Source: Streptomyces aurantiacus JA 4570 (GTDB taxonomy: Bacteria; Actinomycetota; Actinomycetes; Streptomycetales; Streptomycetaceae). Taken from it: DNA of 38,768 bases. Below, piece by piece: positions 7,736-15,400 of the stretch. The stretch lies in the NCBI RefSeq assembly GCF_000414115.1, contig NZ_AOPZ01000333.1, forward strand, positions 1-38,768, given 5' to 3'. The notes below the pieces were generated by a model. That model searched no databases, had not been told where the DNA came from, and worked only from the letters and a program-made list of their open reading frames with translations. Position numbers and translations under genes: made by a program. Each line of letters begins with the position of its first letter. Within the stretch, counting starts at the first letter, position 1.

Positions 7736-8561
7736 ACTGCTCCTCGACAGCGGCGGAGGCGATCGTGGTGACCGCCTTGAACGTGCGGATGCCTTCGTAC
7801 ATGGTGTCGCTCGTGTAGGCGACCTTCCGCTCCGCCACGCGCCGCACTCCCGGAACAACCGTCACCGCCATCGACAGGTGTTCCGCGTCGAACTCGACCT
7901 CCACGGTGAACGGGCCGCCGGCCACCGGATCGTGCCGGACGGCGAGGGCCGCGGCGGCCTTGGCGGCGGCCCGGATGTCGGCCGCGGTGCGGGCCGGTGT
8001 GCGGCACACCGCCGCGTACCGCGACACATGGTCCTTGACGGCCACCTTCAGCGCGCCCGGGGCATAGCCGAGGGCGTCCTCGCAGGCCAGGTCGTCGCCG
8101 GTGACGAGGACCACCGGGACGCCGTACTCCGCGACGACGTGGGAGTTCAGCAGGCCCTCGCTGGCGCGGGTGCCGTTGACCCACACGCCGGTGATCTGGT
8201 TGGCCAGATAGGTGTGCGCGAGGACTCCTTCCATGCCCGCGCCCGCGTGATAGCCGACGAAGGCGATGCCGTCCACGTCACCGTGCTGGACGCCTTCGAT
8301 CATGGACAGGGACTTGTGCCTGCCGGTGAGCATCTCGGCCCGCTCGTCGAGCTGCTCGAGGAGCAGATTGCGCATGGTCCAGTGCGCCTCGTTGATGAGC
8401 ACCTCGTCGGCCCCGCCGTCGAAGAAGCCGAGCACGGCGGCGTTCACGTCCGAGGTGAACAGTGACCGGCACCGCTCCCACTGCGGCGTGCCCGGCAGCA
8501 CATCGGCGGGCCAGGTCACGCCCGTGGCGCCCTCCATGTCGGCGCTGATCAGGATCTTCAT
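7728..8561 (-). CDS. M55 family D-aminopeptidase (DppA-like)
   Basis: A 277-residue peptidase of family M55, whose founding member, Bacillus subtilis DppA, is a D-aminopeptidase releasing D-amino acids such as D-Ala from D-Ala-D-Ala peptides. The zinc ligands align with DppA almost by number: Asp8 and Glu10 in ISADMEGATG, His60 in INEAHWTMRN, His105 in FVGYHAGAG and Glu135 in TRASEGLLNS. DppA-type proteins form a ring-shaped decamer that shields the active site. It is the first gene of the peptidase operon, and the region upstream carries a DasR-like operator. D-peptide specificity fits the partner LD-carboxypeptidase, so cell-wall peptides are the likely source. Confidence 0.94.
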   Translation of the reverse strand: MKILISADMEGATGVTWPADVLPGTPQWERCRSLFTSDVNAAVLGFFDGGADEVLINEAHWTMRNLLLEQLDERAEMLTGRHKSLSMIEGVQHGDVDGIAFVGYHAGAGMEGVLAHTYLANQITGVWVNGTRASEGLLNSHVVAEYGVPVVLVTGDDLACEDALGYAPGALKVAVKDHVSRYAAVCRTPARTAADIRAAAKAAAALAVRHDPVAGGPFTVEVEFDAEHLSMAVTVVPGVRRVAERKVAYTSDTMYEGIRTFKAVTTIASAAVEEQYG

Positions 8562-8603
8562 GCCTCGAAACCGTACGCGTTCGCGCCGACCCCGTGCCAG
8601 GGC

Positions 8604-8612
8604 TGTGGATAA
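8604..8612. promoter_or_regulatory. DnaA-box-like nonamer
   Basis: The plus strand reads TGTGGATAA, i.e. TTATCCACA on the other strand, the classical bacterial DnaA-box consensus. It lies 43 to 51 bases upstream of the M55 start codon. A single nonamer in 38 kb of GC-rich DNA is not an origin. It could act as a DnaA-sensitive control site or be chance. Confidence 0.4.
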
Positions 8613-8617
8613 CTCTC

Positions 8618-8633
8618 ACTGGCCTAGACCAGT
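8618..8633. promoter_or_regulatory. DasR-type (GntR/HutC) operator upstream of the peptidase operon
   Basis: ACTGGCCTAGACCAGT is a 16-bp dyad with arms ACTGG and CCAGT around CCTAGA. On the minus strand it reads ACTGGTCTAGGCCAGT, one base away from a perfect ACTGGTCTAGACCAGT dyad. The DasR responsive element known in Streptomyces is a 16-mer built on TGGTCTAGACCA. The site sits 57 to 72 bases upstream of the M55 start codon and just outside the end of the methyltransferase gene, whose stop is at 8638. Other HutC-subfamily regulators bind similar sequences, so DasR itself is an inference. Confidence 0.7.
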
Positions 8634-8637
8634 CCCG

Positions 8638-9363
8638 TCACTCGGGACGCCCCACGACCAGCCAGTTCGACGGCAGTTCGATGCGGGTCCCGTCGGCGGT
8701 GTACTCGGTCGTGGCCAGCGGCAGCGTGCCGCTCGCCAGCACGTCCAGGCCCGCCGACCGGACGAATTCCGGCACGGCGGCGTCGGCCACCTCGCCCGGT
8801 GCGAGGCCGTGCGCGAAGACGGGGGCCAGCTTGGGCGGCGGACCGTCGGCGCCCTGCGCCAGGCCGCGCAGGACCGGCCCGGCCGCCTCGGCCGGCTCGA
8901 CGACGAAGGCCCGCCCGCGCTCGCCGAGCAGCGCCGCGATGGAGTCGAGGAGCGGCTGCCGGTCCCCGGCCTCGCACTGGTGCAGCACCCCGCGCATGTA
9001 CACGTTCACATCGCCGAGTTCCGCGTGGAGTTGCTCGGCCTCGCTCTTCTCGGCCGCGTCGAGCTGCCGGAACTCGGCCTGGCCCGCCGGGTCCGCGGCC
9101 CGGGCGTGGGCGAGGGCGGCGGCCGACACGTCGACGCCGAGGACGCGCGGGAAGCGGTCGGCGAGGAAGCGGGTCTGGGTGCCGTTGCCGCAGCCGAGGT
9201 CCACCAGGGCGAGGCCGGGCGCGGTCAAGTGCGGCTCGAACAGGGCCAGATGGAGGCCCGCGGTGAGAGCGGGCTCGGAGTCCCAGAACACGGCGCCCGG
9301 CTCCCGCGGTGCCTCGCTCCAGAAGCCCTCCCATGCCTCCTGGTACCGACTAGTGACGCCCAT
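8638..9363 (-). CDS. Class I SAM-dependent methyltransferase
   Basis: A 241-residue protein with a Rossmann-type methyltransferase fold. Motif I is VDLGCGNG at about 54-61, followed by VLGVDVSAAALAHARA, whose Asp would bind the ribose of S-adenosylmethionine, and YMRGVLHQCEAGDRQPLL as a post-motif region. The N-terminus YQEAWEGFWSEAPREPGAVFWD resembles small-molecule methyltransferases. The substrate cannot be told. The ATG at 9363 has GGGGAG six bases upstream. It lies upstream of the peptidase operon on the same strand, but the operator-bearing gap of 76 bases suggests separate promoters. Confidence 0.85.
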   Translation of the reverse strand: MGVTSRYQEAWEGFWSEAPREPGAVFWDSEPALTAGLHLALFEPHLTAPGLALVDLGCGNGTQTRFLADRFPRVLGVDVSAAALAHARAADPAGQAEFRQLDAAEKSEAEQLHAELGDVNVYMRGVLHQCEAGDRQPLLDSIAALLGERGRAFVVEPAEAAGPVLRGLAQGADGPPPKLAPVFAHGLAPGEVADAAVPEFVRSAGLDVLASGTLPLATTEYTADGTRIELPSNWLVVGRPE

Positions 9364-9521
9364 GCCAAGCTCCCCAGGGTGCGACCGGCGCCGCCGAAGC
9401 CGGCGACAAGATCGGTCTACCGCTCACGGGGGCGCCCGACAAGCCACACGCACGTACCTTCACGGCGCTTTCGATCCGTGTTCCCCCGGCGTGCGCCCGG
9501 ACCGCCCCCCGTGGCGCGTGC

Positions 9522-11903
9522 CTACCGGGGCAGGGGCAGCTCGAACCACACGGTCTTGCCCGCGCTCGTCCGGCTCGTGCCCCACTCCGCGGCGAGGCTG
9601 GTGACGATGCGCAGGCCGCGCCCGAACTCGTCGCCGGGTCCGGCGCTGAGCAGCGTCGGCAGCGCCGCGTCGTCGTCCTCGACCTCGCACAGCAGCCGCC
9701 CGGAGCGGACCAGGCGCAGCCCGATGCGGCCGCCGCGCGCGTGGCGTACGGCGTTGGTGACGAGTTCGCTGACCAGGAGCACGGCGCTGTCCGTGACGGC
9801 GTCCAGGCCCCAGTCGCGCAGTTGGGACCGGACCAGGTCGCGGGCCCTGCTGACCTCACTGGGGTCCGGCGCGAGCCGCCAGTGGCCGACGTCCGCGGAG
9901 GACACGCCGTTCAGCCGGGCCATCAGCAGGGCGACGTCGTCCTTGCGGCCGCCGCGGCCCGCCTCCGAGAACGTCGCGGCGAGGGCACGGATGATCGTGT
10001 CGCAGGCGTCGTCCATGGAGGCGGCGGGGTGGGCCGCCGACTCGACGAGCGTGGCGAGGCCCACGCCGATGTCCTCGCCGCGCACCTCGACCAGACCGTC
10101 GGTGCACATCAGCAGGCGGTCGCCGGGCTCGACCCGCACCCGCACGGACTCGAACGGCACGCCGCCGACTCCTATGGGCGCCCCGGTGGGCAGGTCGAGC
10201 AGTTCGCTGCGGCCGTCCAGGGCGCGCACCAGGACCGGTGGGATGTGGCCCGCGTTGGCCAGGTGCAGTTCGCCTGCGATCGGGTCGTACACCGCGTACA
10301 AGCAGGTGGCCAGATAGTGCTCGCCGAGCCGCTGCGCGAGGTCGTCGAGGTTGCGCAGGAGCTGGGCGGGCGGCAGGTCGAGGGCGGCCATGGTCTGCAC
10401 GGCCGTGCGCAACTGGCCCATCATCGCGGCCGAGTTCAGGCCGTGCCCCATGACGTCGCCGACGACCAGCGCGGTGCGCGCGCCCGGCAGTTTCACCGAG
10501 TCGAACCAGTCACCGCCGACCCGGCCGAGCAGGGTGCCGGGCAGATAGCGGGTCGCGATGTCGCAGCCGGACATGCGGGGCTGGATGTGCGGCAGCATGC
10601 TGTCCTGGAGGGTGTCGGCGACCGACTCCTGGTACGTGTACATGCGGGCGTTGTCCAGGACGAGGCCCGCGCGGGCGGCCAGTTCGGCTCCGGTGACGCG
10701 GTCCATGTCGTTGAAGACGGGCCGCTCCCGGTGGCGCAGCAGGATCATGAAGCCGAGGACGACATTGCGTGCCTTCAGGGGCACGACCAGCATCGAGCGG
10801 TGGTTGATCAGCGGCCGGATGTCGCGCTTCTCGAACTGTGAGGCGATGGCGTTGCCCATCTCCTCGGTGATGCGCGGTACGAGGACGGGCTCGCCCGACG
10901 TCATGCACTGGAAGAACGGGGTGTGCGCGGGGAACGGCATGGACTCGCCGACGGGCACGACGTCGTCCCAGCGGCCGGGCTCGTCCGTGTGCTCGACGGC
11001 GACGCGGTGCCACAGCGTGGTCTCGTCGGGCGCGCCTTCGGGGAAGCCCTCGCCCGCGACGACCTGTTCGCGCAGGTACGTGCCGGCGACGTCCGTGAAG
11101 CGCGGCACGACGGCCCTGCTGACCTCCTGGATGGTCCGGGACAGGTCGAGCGAGGACCCGATGCGCCCGCTCACTTCGTTGAGGAACTCCAGACGTTCGC
11201 GCACCGCCGCGTATTCGAGGTCCTCGGCGTCGTCCTCCGGGGCTCCGGGCGCGGGGGTGAGCCCGGCGGCGGCCGCCGCTTCGGCGCGCCGCCTGCGGGC
11301 CTGGCGCTCGGCGCGGCGGGGCACGCCCCAGTCGGGTGTGACGGGCACGCGGTCGTGCTGGCTGAACTCCAGGACCGGATAGCCCAGTTCGAGGACCTGG
11401 GCGACGATGCGGGCGCTCTCGCCGACGCTCATGCTCGGCAGGATCTCCGGGAGACGGCCGGCGAGCTCGTCCGCCCCGGGGAAGTCCGTGTGCAGCGCGA
11501 AGCCGGGCGCTATGCGCTCCACGTGATCCACCCGACCGCCGTCCGGGTCGCCGGAGGCGGCGAGACGGGCGGCGTCGGCGGCGAGCACGAGCAGCCGCTC
11601 CGGGCCGGGCCCGACGAGCGGGTAGGCCCACCACAGGACGTCGATGCGCTCCGGCGCGTGCGCCGAGACGGTCAGGCGGGCGCGGCCCGCCGCGGGGTAG
11701 GAGATGCCGCCGTCCAGGGAACTGCCGGGGTCGCCCGCCGGGCGGCCCACGGCCTCCTCCTTGGTGTGCCCGAACAGGCGCCGCGCGCCGGTGCTCCAGT
11801 GGGAGACCAGGCCGCCTGCGTCGACGACGACCACGGCAAGGGGCACGCGGCCGGACACACCGCCGTCCGCCACCGGCTCGCCGTCCGGGATCCCACGCTC
11901 CAT
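9522..11903 (-). CDS. PAS-GAF-SpoIIE phosphatase with C-terminal HATPase domain
   Basis: A 793-residue cytoplasmic regulator. Residues about 18-115 form a PAS-like domain (VVDAGGLVSHWSTGARRLFGHTKEEAVG), about 130-195 an unassigned segment, and about 235-420 a GAF domain. Residues about 430-665 are a PP2C/SpoIIE serine phosphatase with metal aspartates in GGDWFD (Asp465), GDVMGHG (Asp483), CTDGL (Asp601) and RKDDVALL. Residues about 680-793 are an RsbW/SpoIIAB-like ATPase domain with an N-box, VSELVTNAVRHA. Such proteins dephosphorylate, and possibly rephosphorylate, anti-anti-sigma factors, so kinase and phosphatase halves of a partner switch may be joined here. The start at 11903 has GGAAGGAG eight bases upstream. 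No anti-anti-sigma gene is in the window. The charged run at 196-210 may be a linker. Confidence 0.93.
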   Translation of the reverse strand: MERGIPDGEPVADGGVSGRVPLAVVVVDAGGLVSHWSTGARRLFGHTKEEAVGRPAGDPGSSLDGGISYPAAGRARLTVSAHAPERIDVLWWAYPLVGPGPERLLVLAADAARLAASGDPDGGRVDHVERIAPGFALHTDFPGADELAGRLPEILPSMSVGESARIVAQVLELGYPVLEFSQHDRVPVTPDWGVPRRAERQARRRRAEAAAAAGLTPAPGAPEDDAEDLEYAAVRERLEFLNEVSGRIGSSLDLSRTIQEVSRAVVPRFTDVAGTYLREQVVAGEGFPEGAPDETTLWHRVAVEHTDEPGRWDDVVPVGESMPFPAHTPFFQCMTSGEPVLVPRITEEMGNAIASQFEKRDIRPLINHRSMLVVPLKARNVVLGFMILLRHRERPVFNDMDRVTGAELAARAGLVLDNARMYTYQESVADTLQDSMLPHIQPRMSGCDIATRYLPGTLLGRVGGDWFDSVKLPGARTALVVGDVMGHGLNSAAMMGQLRTAVQTMAALDLPPAQLLRNLDDLAQRLGEHYLATCLYAVYDPIAGELHLANAGHIPPVLVRALDGRSELLDLPTGAPIGVGGVPFESVRVRVEPGDRLLMCTDGLVEVRGEDIGVGLATLVESAAHPAASMDDACDTIIRALAATFSEAGRGGRKDDVALLMARLNGVSSADVGHWRLAPDPSEVSRARDLVRSQLRDWGLDAVTDSAVLLVSELVTNAVRHARGGRIGLRLVRSGRLLCEVEDDDAALPTLLSAGPGDEFGRGLRIVTSLAAEWGTSRTSAGKTVWFELPLPR

Positions 11904-12015
11904 GGCCTCGGCTCCTTCCCATGGCACGGCAAGATCTGCACCGCCCCAACCACCGTACGGCCGCCACGGGTTGCCGTGCGGCGCTATTTCGGAATTGGCC
12001 CGGCGGGGGGGCGCC

Positions 12016-12129
12016 TCCGGGGCGGATCCGGGCACCGACGGGGCTTCCGGGGCGGGTCCGGTCGGGGGCAGTCGGGGACAGTCGGGGTCAGTCCAGAGCA
12101 GTCGGGTTCAGACGGGATCAGTCGGGTCA
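12016..12129. repeat. 10-bp tandem array overlapping the efflux gene's stop codon
   Basis: From 12061 to 12129 seven consecutive units of ten bases (the last nine) follow the consensus GTCGGGNNCA; units four and six are the most degenerate. The final unit contains the TCA that is the stop codon of the minus-strand efflux gene. Just left of the array, a 15-base direct repeat TCCGGGGCGG(A/G)TCCG occurs at 12016-12030 and 12046-12060, 30 bases apart and so in the same ten-base phase. The gap to the phosphatase start at 11903 otherwise holds nothing recognised. Confidence 0.85.
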
Positions 12130-14567
12130 GTCTTCGTGGCCCAGTTGCAGATCCCGCTCCGTCCGTCCGCCGCCCGCGACTTGGAGCACCGTGGCGACCG
12201 GCGGGTAGCCGGCCGCGATCACCGTGTACTCGCCGGAGGACAGGTCGACGAACCGGAAGGTGCCGTCGGCGCCCGTGGTCAGGGTGTCGACGACGTTGCC
12301 CGCGGCGTCGAGCAGGGTGACGCGCGCGTCCTCCACGGCCCGTCCGCCGCCGGCCCGCACGGTGCCGCGCAGCACCGCGCCCCCGGCGAGCTCGATGTCC
12401 TGGCGGGTCTCCCGGGCCGCCTGCACGCTGACGGGCAGGGCGGCGGGGCGGAACGCGGGCGCGCTGGCGGCGAGCGTGTACTCGCCCGCCACCAGCTCGG
12501 TGATGACGTAGCCGCCCTCGCGACCGCTGCGGGTGGAGGCGACGACCTCGCCGCGTACGTCGGTGAGGGTCACGGCGGCGTCCCGGACGGGCGCGCCGTC
12601 GGCGGTGAGCACGCTGCCGGCGAGGCGGCCCGCGCCGCCGAGGACCACGTCGAGCTCCACGGGGCGCTCGCCGACGGTGACGGTGACGGCCTGCGGCTGG
12701 TGGCCGCCCGCAGCGGCGATCAGGACGAACGATCCGGCACCGGGCGTGCCGAGCGCGTACCGCCCGTCGTCGCCGCTCGCGCCGCGCCCGATCTGCTGGC
12801 CGCCGGCCCGCGACGTCGATGAGGGTCAGGGCGGCGCGGGGCACCACGGTGCCGTCCGGGTGCTGCACGGTGCCGCAGACGGGCACTCCGGCGGCGTACG
12901 GAGTGCGCGCACCCGGGACGGCGGCCTGCTCGGCGAGGGGGGCGTGCGGGGTCTTCGAGGACACGGCGCTGGACAAGAGGGGGGTCTCCTTGAGGAAGAA
13001 GGCGAGCAGCAGGCCGAGGACGAGCACCGGGACCAGATAGAGGAAGATCCGCGGCATCGCGTCGGCGTACGCCTGGATGTAGCCCTCGCGCAGCGGGGCG
13101 GGCATCGCGTGGACGAGCTGGGGGGTGATCGACTCGGCGTCCGGCAGGTCGGCGCCCGCGGGCAGGCTGCCGGCGAGGGCGTCGGTGAGGCGGTCGGCGA
13201 AGAGGGTGCCGAAGACCGCGGCGCCGACGCTGCCGCCGATCTGCCGGAAGTAATTGTTGGCGCTCGTCGCGGTGCCGAGGTCGGCGGGCGGCACGGCGTT
13301 CTGCACGGCGAGGATCAGCACCGGCATGACCAGGCCGACGCCGGCGCCGAGGACGGCCATCCAGATGCTGTAGTGCAGCCGGGGCGTGTCCGCCTCGAGC
13401 CGGGAGAGCAGATACATGCCCACTACGGAGAGGGCGCCTCCGAGGATCGGATAGATCCGGTAGCGCCCGGTGTGGCTGATGAGTTGCCCGGCGATGATCG
13501 AGGCGCCGACGACGCCGCCCATCATCGGGAGCATCAGCAGCCCGGATTCCGTGGCGCTCGCGCCGTCGACCATCTGCAGGAAGGTCGGCAGGTAACTGGC
13601 CGCTCCGAAGAGGGCGACGCCGACGACGAGGCCCACTAGACCCGTGATGTTGAAGACCGAATCACGGAACAGGCGCAGCGGAATGATCGGTTCTGCCGCG
13701 AACCGCTCGGCGAGGAGGAAGAGCAGGGTCGACACACCCGCTCCGGCGGCGAGGCCCAGGATGACGCGTGAGCCCCAGGCGTACTCCGTGCCGCCCCAAC
13801 TGGTCAGGAGCACCAGGCAGGTGGAGGCGGCGACGAGCAGCAGCGCGCCGAGCACGTCGAGCCGGCCCCGGGCCGCGGGCTTGGGGAGCTTCAGGACGAG
13901 GGAGACGACGAGGAGGGTGACCAGGCCGAACGGCACGTTGAAGTAGAAGCACCAGCGCCAGGAGACATGGTCGGTGAAGAAGCCGCCGAGCAGGGGGCCC
14001 GCGACGGAGGCCAGGCCGAAGGCGGCACCGATCATGCCCATGTAGCGGCCCCGCGCGCGGGGCGGCACGATGTCGGCCAATCAGGAGTCCGCCCGCGCCG
14101 ACGCCCTGGAGGGCACGGAAGGCGATGAGCTGCTCCATGGTGCGTGACCAGCCGGCGAGCGCGGAGCCGATCACGAAGACGACGATGGCGAACTGGAAGA
14201 CGCCCTTGCGCCCGAAGAGATCGCCGAGCTTGCCGTAGATGGGCAGGCCGACGGTGGAGGTCAGCAGGTACGCGGTGATCGCCCAGGACATCTTGTCCAG
14301 GCCGTGCAGCTCGCCGACGATCTTCGGCAGCGCGGTGGCGACGATCATCTGCTCGAGCGCGGCGAGCAGCAGGGCCAGCATCAGGCCGACGAAGACCATC
14401 CGGACCCGGGCGGGGCTGAGCCCGTGCGGGGGCGTCTGCGCGGCGTCCGGGGGCGGTGGCGGCTCCTGTGCCCCGGCCGGGCCCCCGGCGGCCGTGGCGG
14501 CCGCCGAGGGCTGCGCCACCGCTCGTTCGCCGTGCCCGGCGCCCTTCACCAGCGTCGTCCCGCCCAC
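12127..14567 (-). pseudogene. DHA2-type MFS efflux pump with Ig-like C-terminus, frame broken twice
   Basis: The parts, read leftward, belong to one EmrB/QacA-type drug exporter. It would have 14 membrane segments, with motif A GKLGDLFGRKG and motif RALQGVGAGGL, followed by three repeats of a carboxypeptidase-regulatory-like Ig-type domain. The frame changes near 14080, where GAGGLLI should lead into ADIVPPRARGRYMG. Compared with the family about 17 bases are missing there. It changes again near 12798-12809, in the GC run after LTLIDVAG, consistent with one extra base. Restoring both gives a frame of 818 residues. The start is a GTG at 14567 with GGGGAG seven bases upstream. Pumps of this class expel drugs by proton antiport. 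As sequenced, the product would stop early, so the gene is either inactive or carries sequencing errors. A TTG at 14080 could restart translation, but the product would lack the first membrane segments. Confidence 0.75.
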
Positions 14568-14655
14568 CTGCTGCTCCCCTCGTCGCGCCTGCGCCGCCCA
14601 TTTCTCGCATTACGCGACAACTGGGAGCAAGCGCGACGAGTTGCCGCCGGGCGCG

Positions 14656-14679
14656 CACCGGCGCGCGTATGCGCCGGTG
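14656..14679. promoter_or_regulatory. Inverted repeat between SRPBCC and efflux genes
   Basis: CACCGGCGC at 14656-14664 and GCGCCGGTG at 14671-14679 are perfect complements around GCGTAT. The dyad is about 77 bases upstream of the efflux GTG start and about 120 bases past the SRPBCC stop. It could be an operator for the pump or a hairpin at the end of the SRPBCC transcript. No T-run follows on the minus strand, so an operator is slightly favoured. Confidence 0.4.
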
Positions 14680-14798
14680 GGAGCCCTACGGCGTACAACC
14701 GGGCCGCCGGTGAAAACCACTCGAAACGGTGAGCGTGACAACAGCCCTGATGGGTTACGGGAGTTGGCGGGACGGGAGCCCCAACCGGCCGCGTGGGG

Positions 14799-15242
14799 CT
14801 ACTTCTCGACCTCCGCGGCGAGCTTGCCGAGCACGGCGTCGTAGATCCGGGCGAGGCCCTTGGGCGCGAAGGTCTTCTCGAAGAAGCCGCCGATGCCGCC
14901 CGCGCCGTTCCACACCGTGGAGACGACGACGCGCGAGGCCCCCTCGCCCGCCGGAGTGACCCGCCAGGTGGTGACCATGGACGAGTTGCGGTCCTTCTCG
15001 ACGAGTTCGCCGTCGGTGGGCTCGCTCACCTCGAGCAGGCAGTCGCGGATCCGCTTGCTGGTGGCCTGCAGCTTCCAGTGGACGAGGGTGCCCTCACCGT
15101 CGCCGCCCTCGCGCACCTCGTACTCACTGAAGTGCTCCGACAGGACCTTCGCGCGCGTGCCGTTGTAGTCGGCCAGCGCATCGAAGACGTCCTCCGGCTG
15201 CGCCGCGATGATTCGCTCCGTGACCGCCTCGACCTGCGCCAT
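14799..15242 (-). CDS. SRPBCC (START-like) small protein
   Basis: A 147-residue protein of the SRPBCC/Bet v1-like fold, which forms a hydrophobic ligand cavity. The signs are the N-terminal VEAVTERIIAAQPEDVFDALADYNGTRAKVL, a central SEYEVREGGDGEGTLVHWKLQAT strand pair, and the C-terminal helix GGFFEKTFAPKGLARIYDAVLGKLAAEVEK. The frame is open further upstream, but the ATG at 15242 has GGAGGAAG five bases before it and the family begins there. The ligand and role are unknown. It is divergent from the radical SAM gene with 158 bases between the start codons, a region that contains the LexA-type box. Confidence 0.88.
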   Translation of the reverse strand: MAQVEAVTERIIAAQPEDVFDALADYNGTRAKVLSEHFSEYEVREGGDGEGTLVHWKLQATSKRIRDCLLEVSEPTDGELVEKDRNSSMVTTWRVTPAGEGASRVVVSTVWNGAGGIGGFFEKTFAPKGLARIYDAVLGKLAAEVEK

Positions 15243-15324
15243 TGCACTTCCTCCAGCAGTTGGTGTCCCAGGGGTTGGACGGTCAGCCAACCACCCCGCG
15301 CACCGGCGCCCCAAATCGGGTCCG

Positions 15325-15364
15325 GAACACGTTCGCACGATCAAGGGAACATGTGTTCTATTCT
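15325..15364. promoter_or_regulatory. LexA (SOS) box and promoter upstream of the radical SAM gene
   Basis: GAACATGTGTTC at 15347-15358 is a perfect GAAC-N4-GTTC dyad and fits the Gram-positive LexA consensus CGAACRNRYGTTYG in its core. TATTCT at 15359-15364 directly follows and could be the -10 element, so bound LexA would cover the promoter. A second, shorter dyad GAAC-AC-GTTC lies at 15325-15334, two helical turns upstream, with non-standard spacing. The ATG of the radical SAM gene is 43 bases downstream of the box. The box is also in the upstream region of the divergent SRPBCC gene. Confidence 0.7.
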
Positions 15365-15400
15365 GTGGCACGTGCTGGTCACTGCTACGGAGGAGGCGCC

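Noticed and set aside
8266..10317. 683-codon plus-strand open frame
   Set aside because: Spans several minus-strand genes and their gaps, low-complexity Ser/Arg/Pro content; a GC-rich shadow frame.
14080..14090. Programmed frameshift in the efflux gene
   Set aside because: No slippery heptamer is present and residues appear to be missing from the protein, which points to a deletion.
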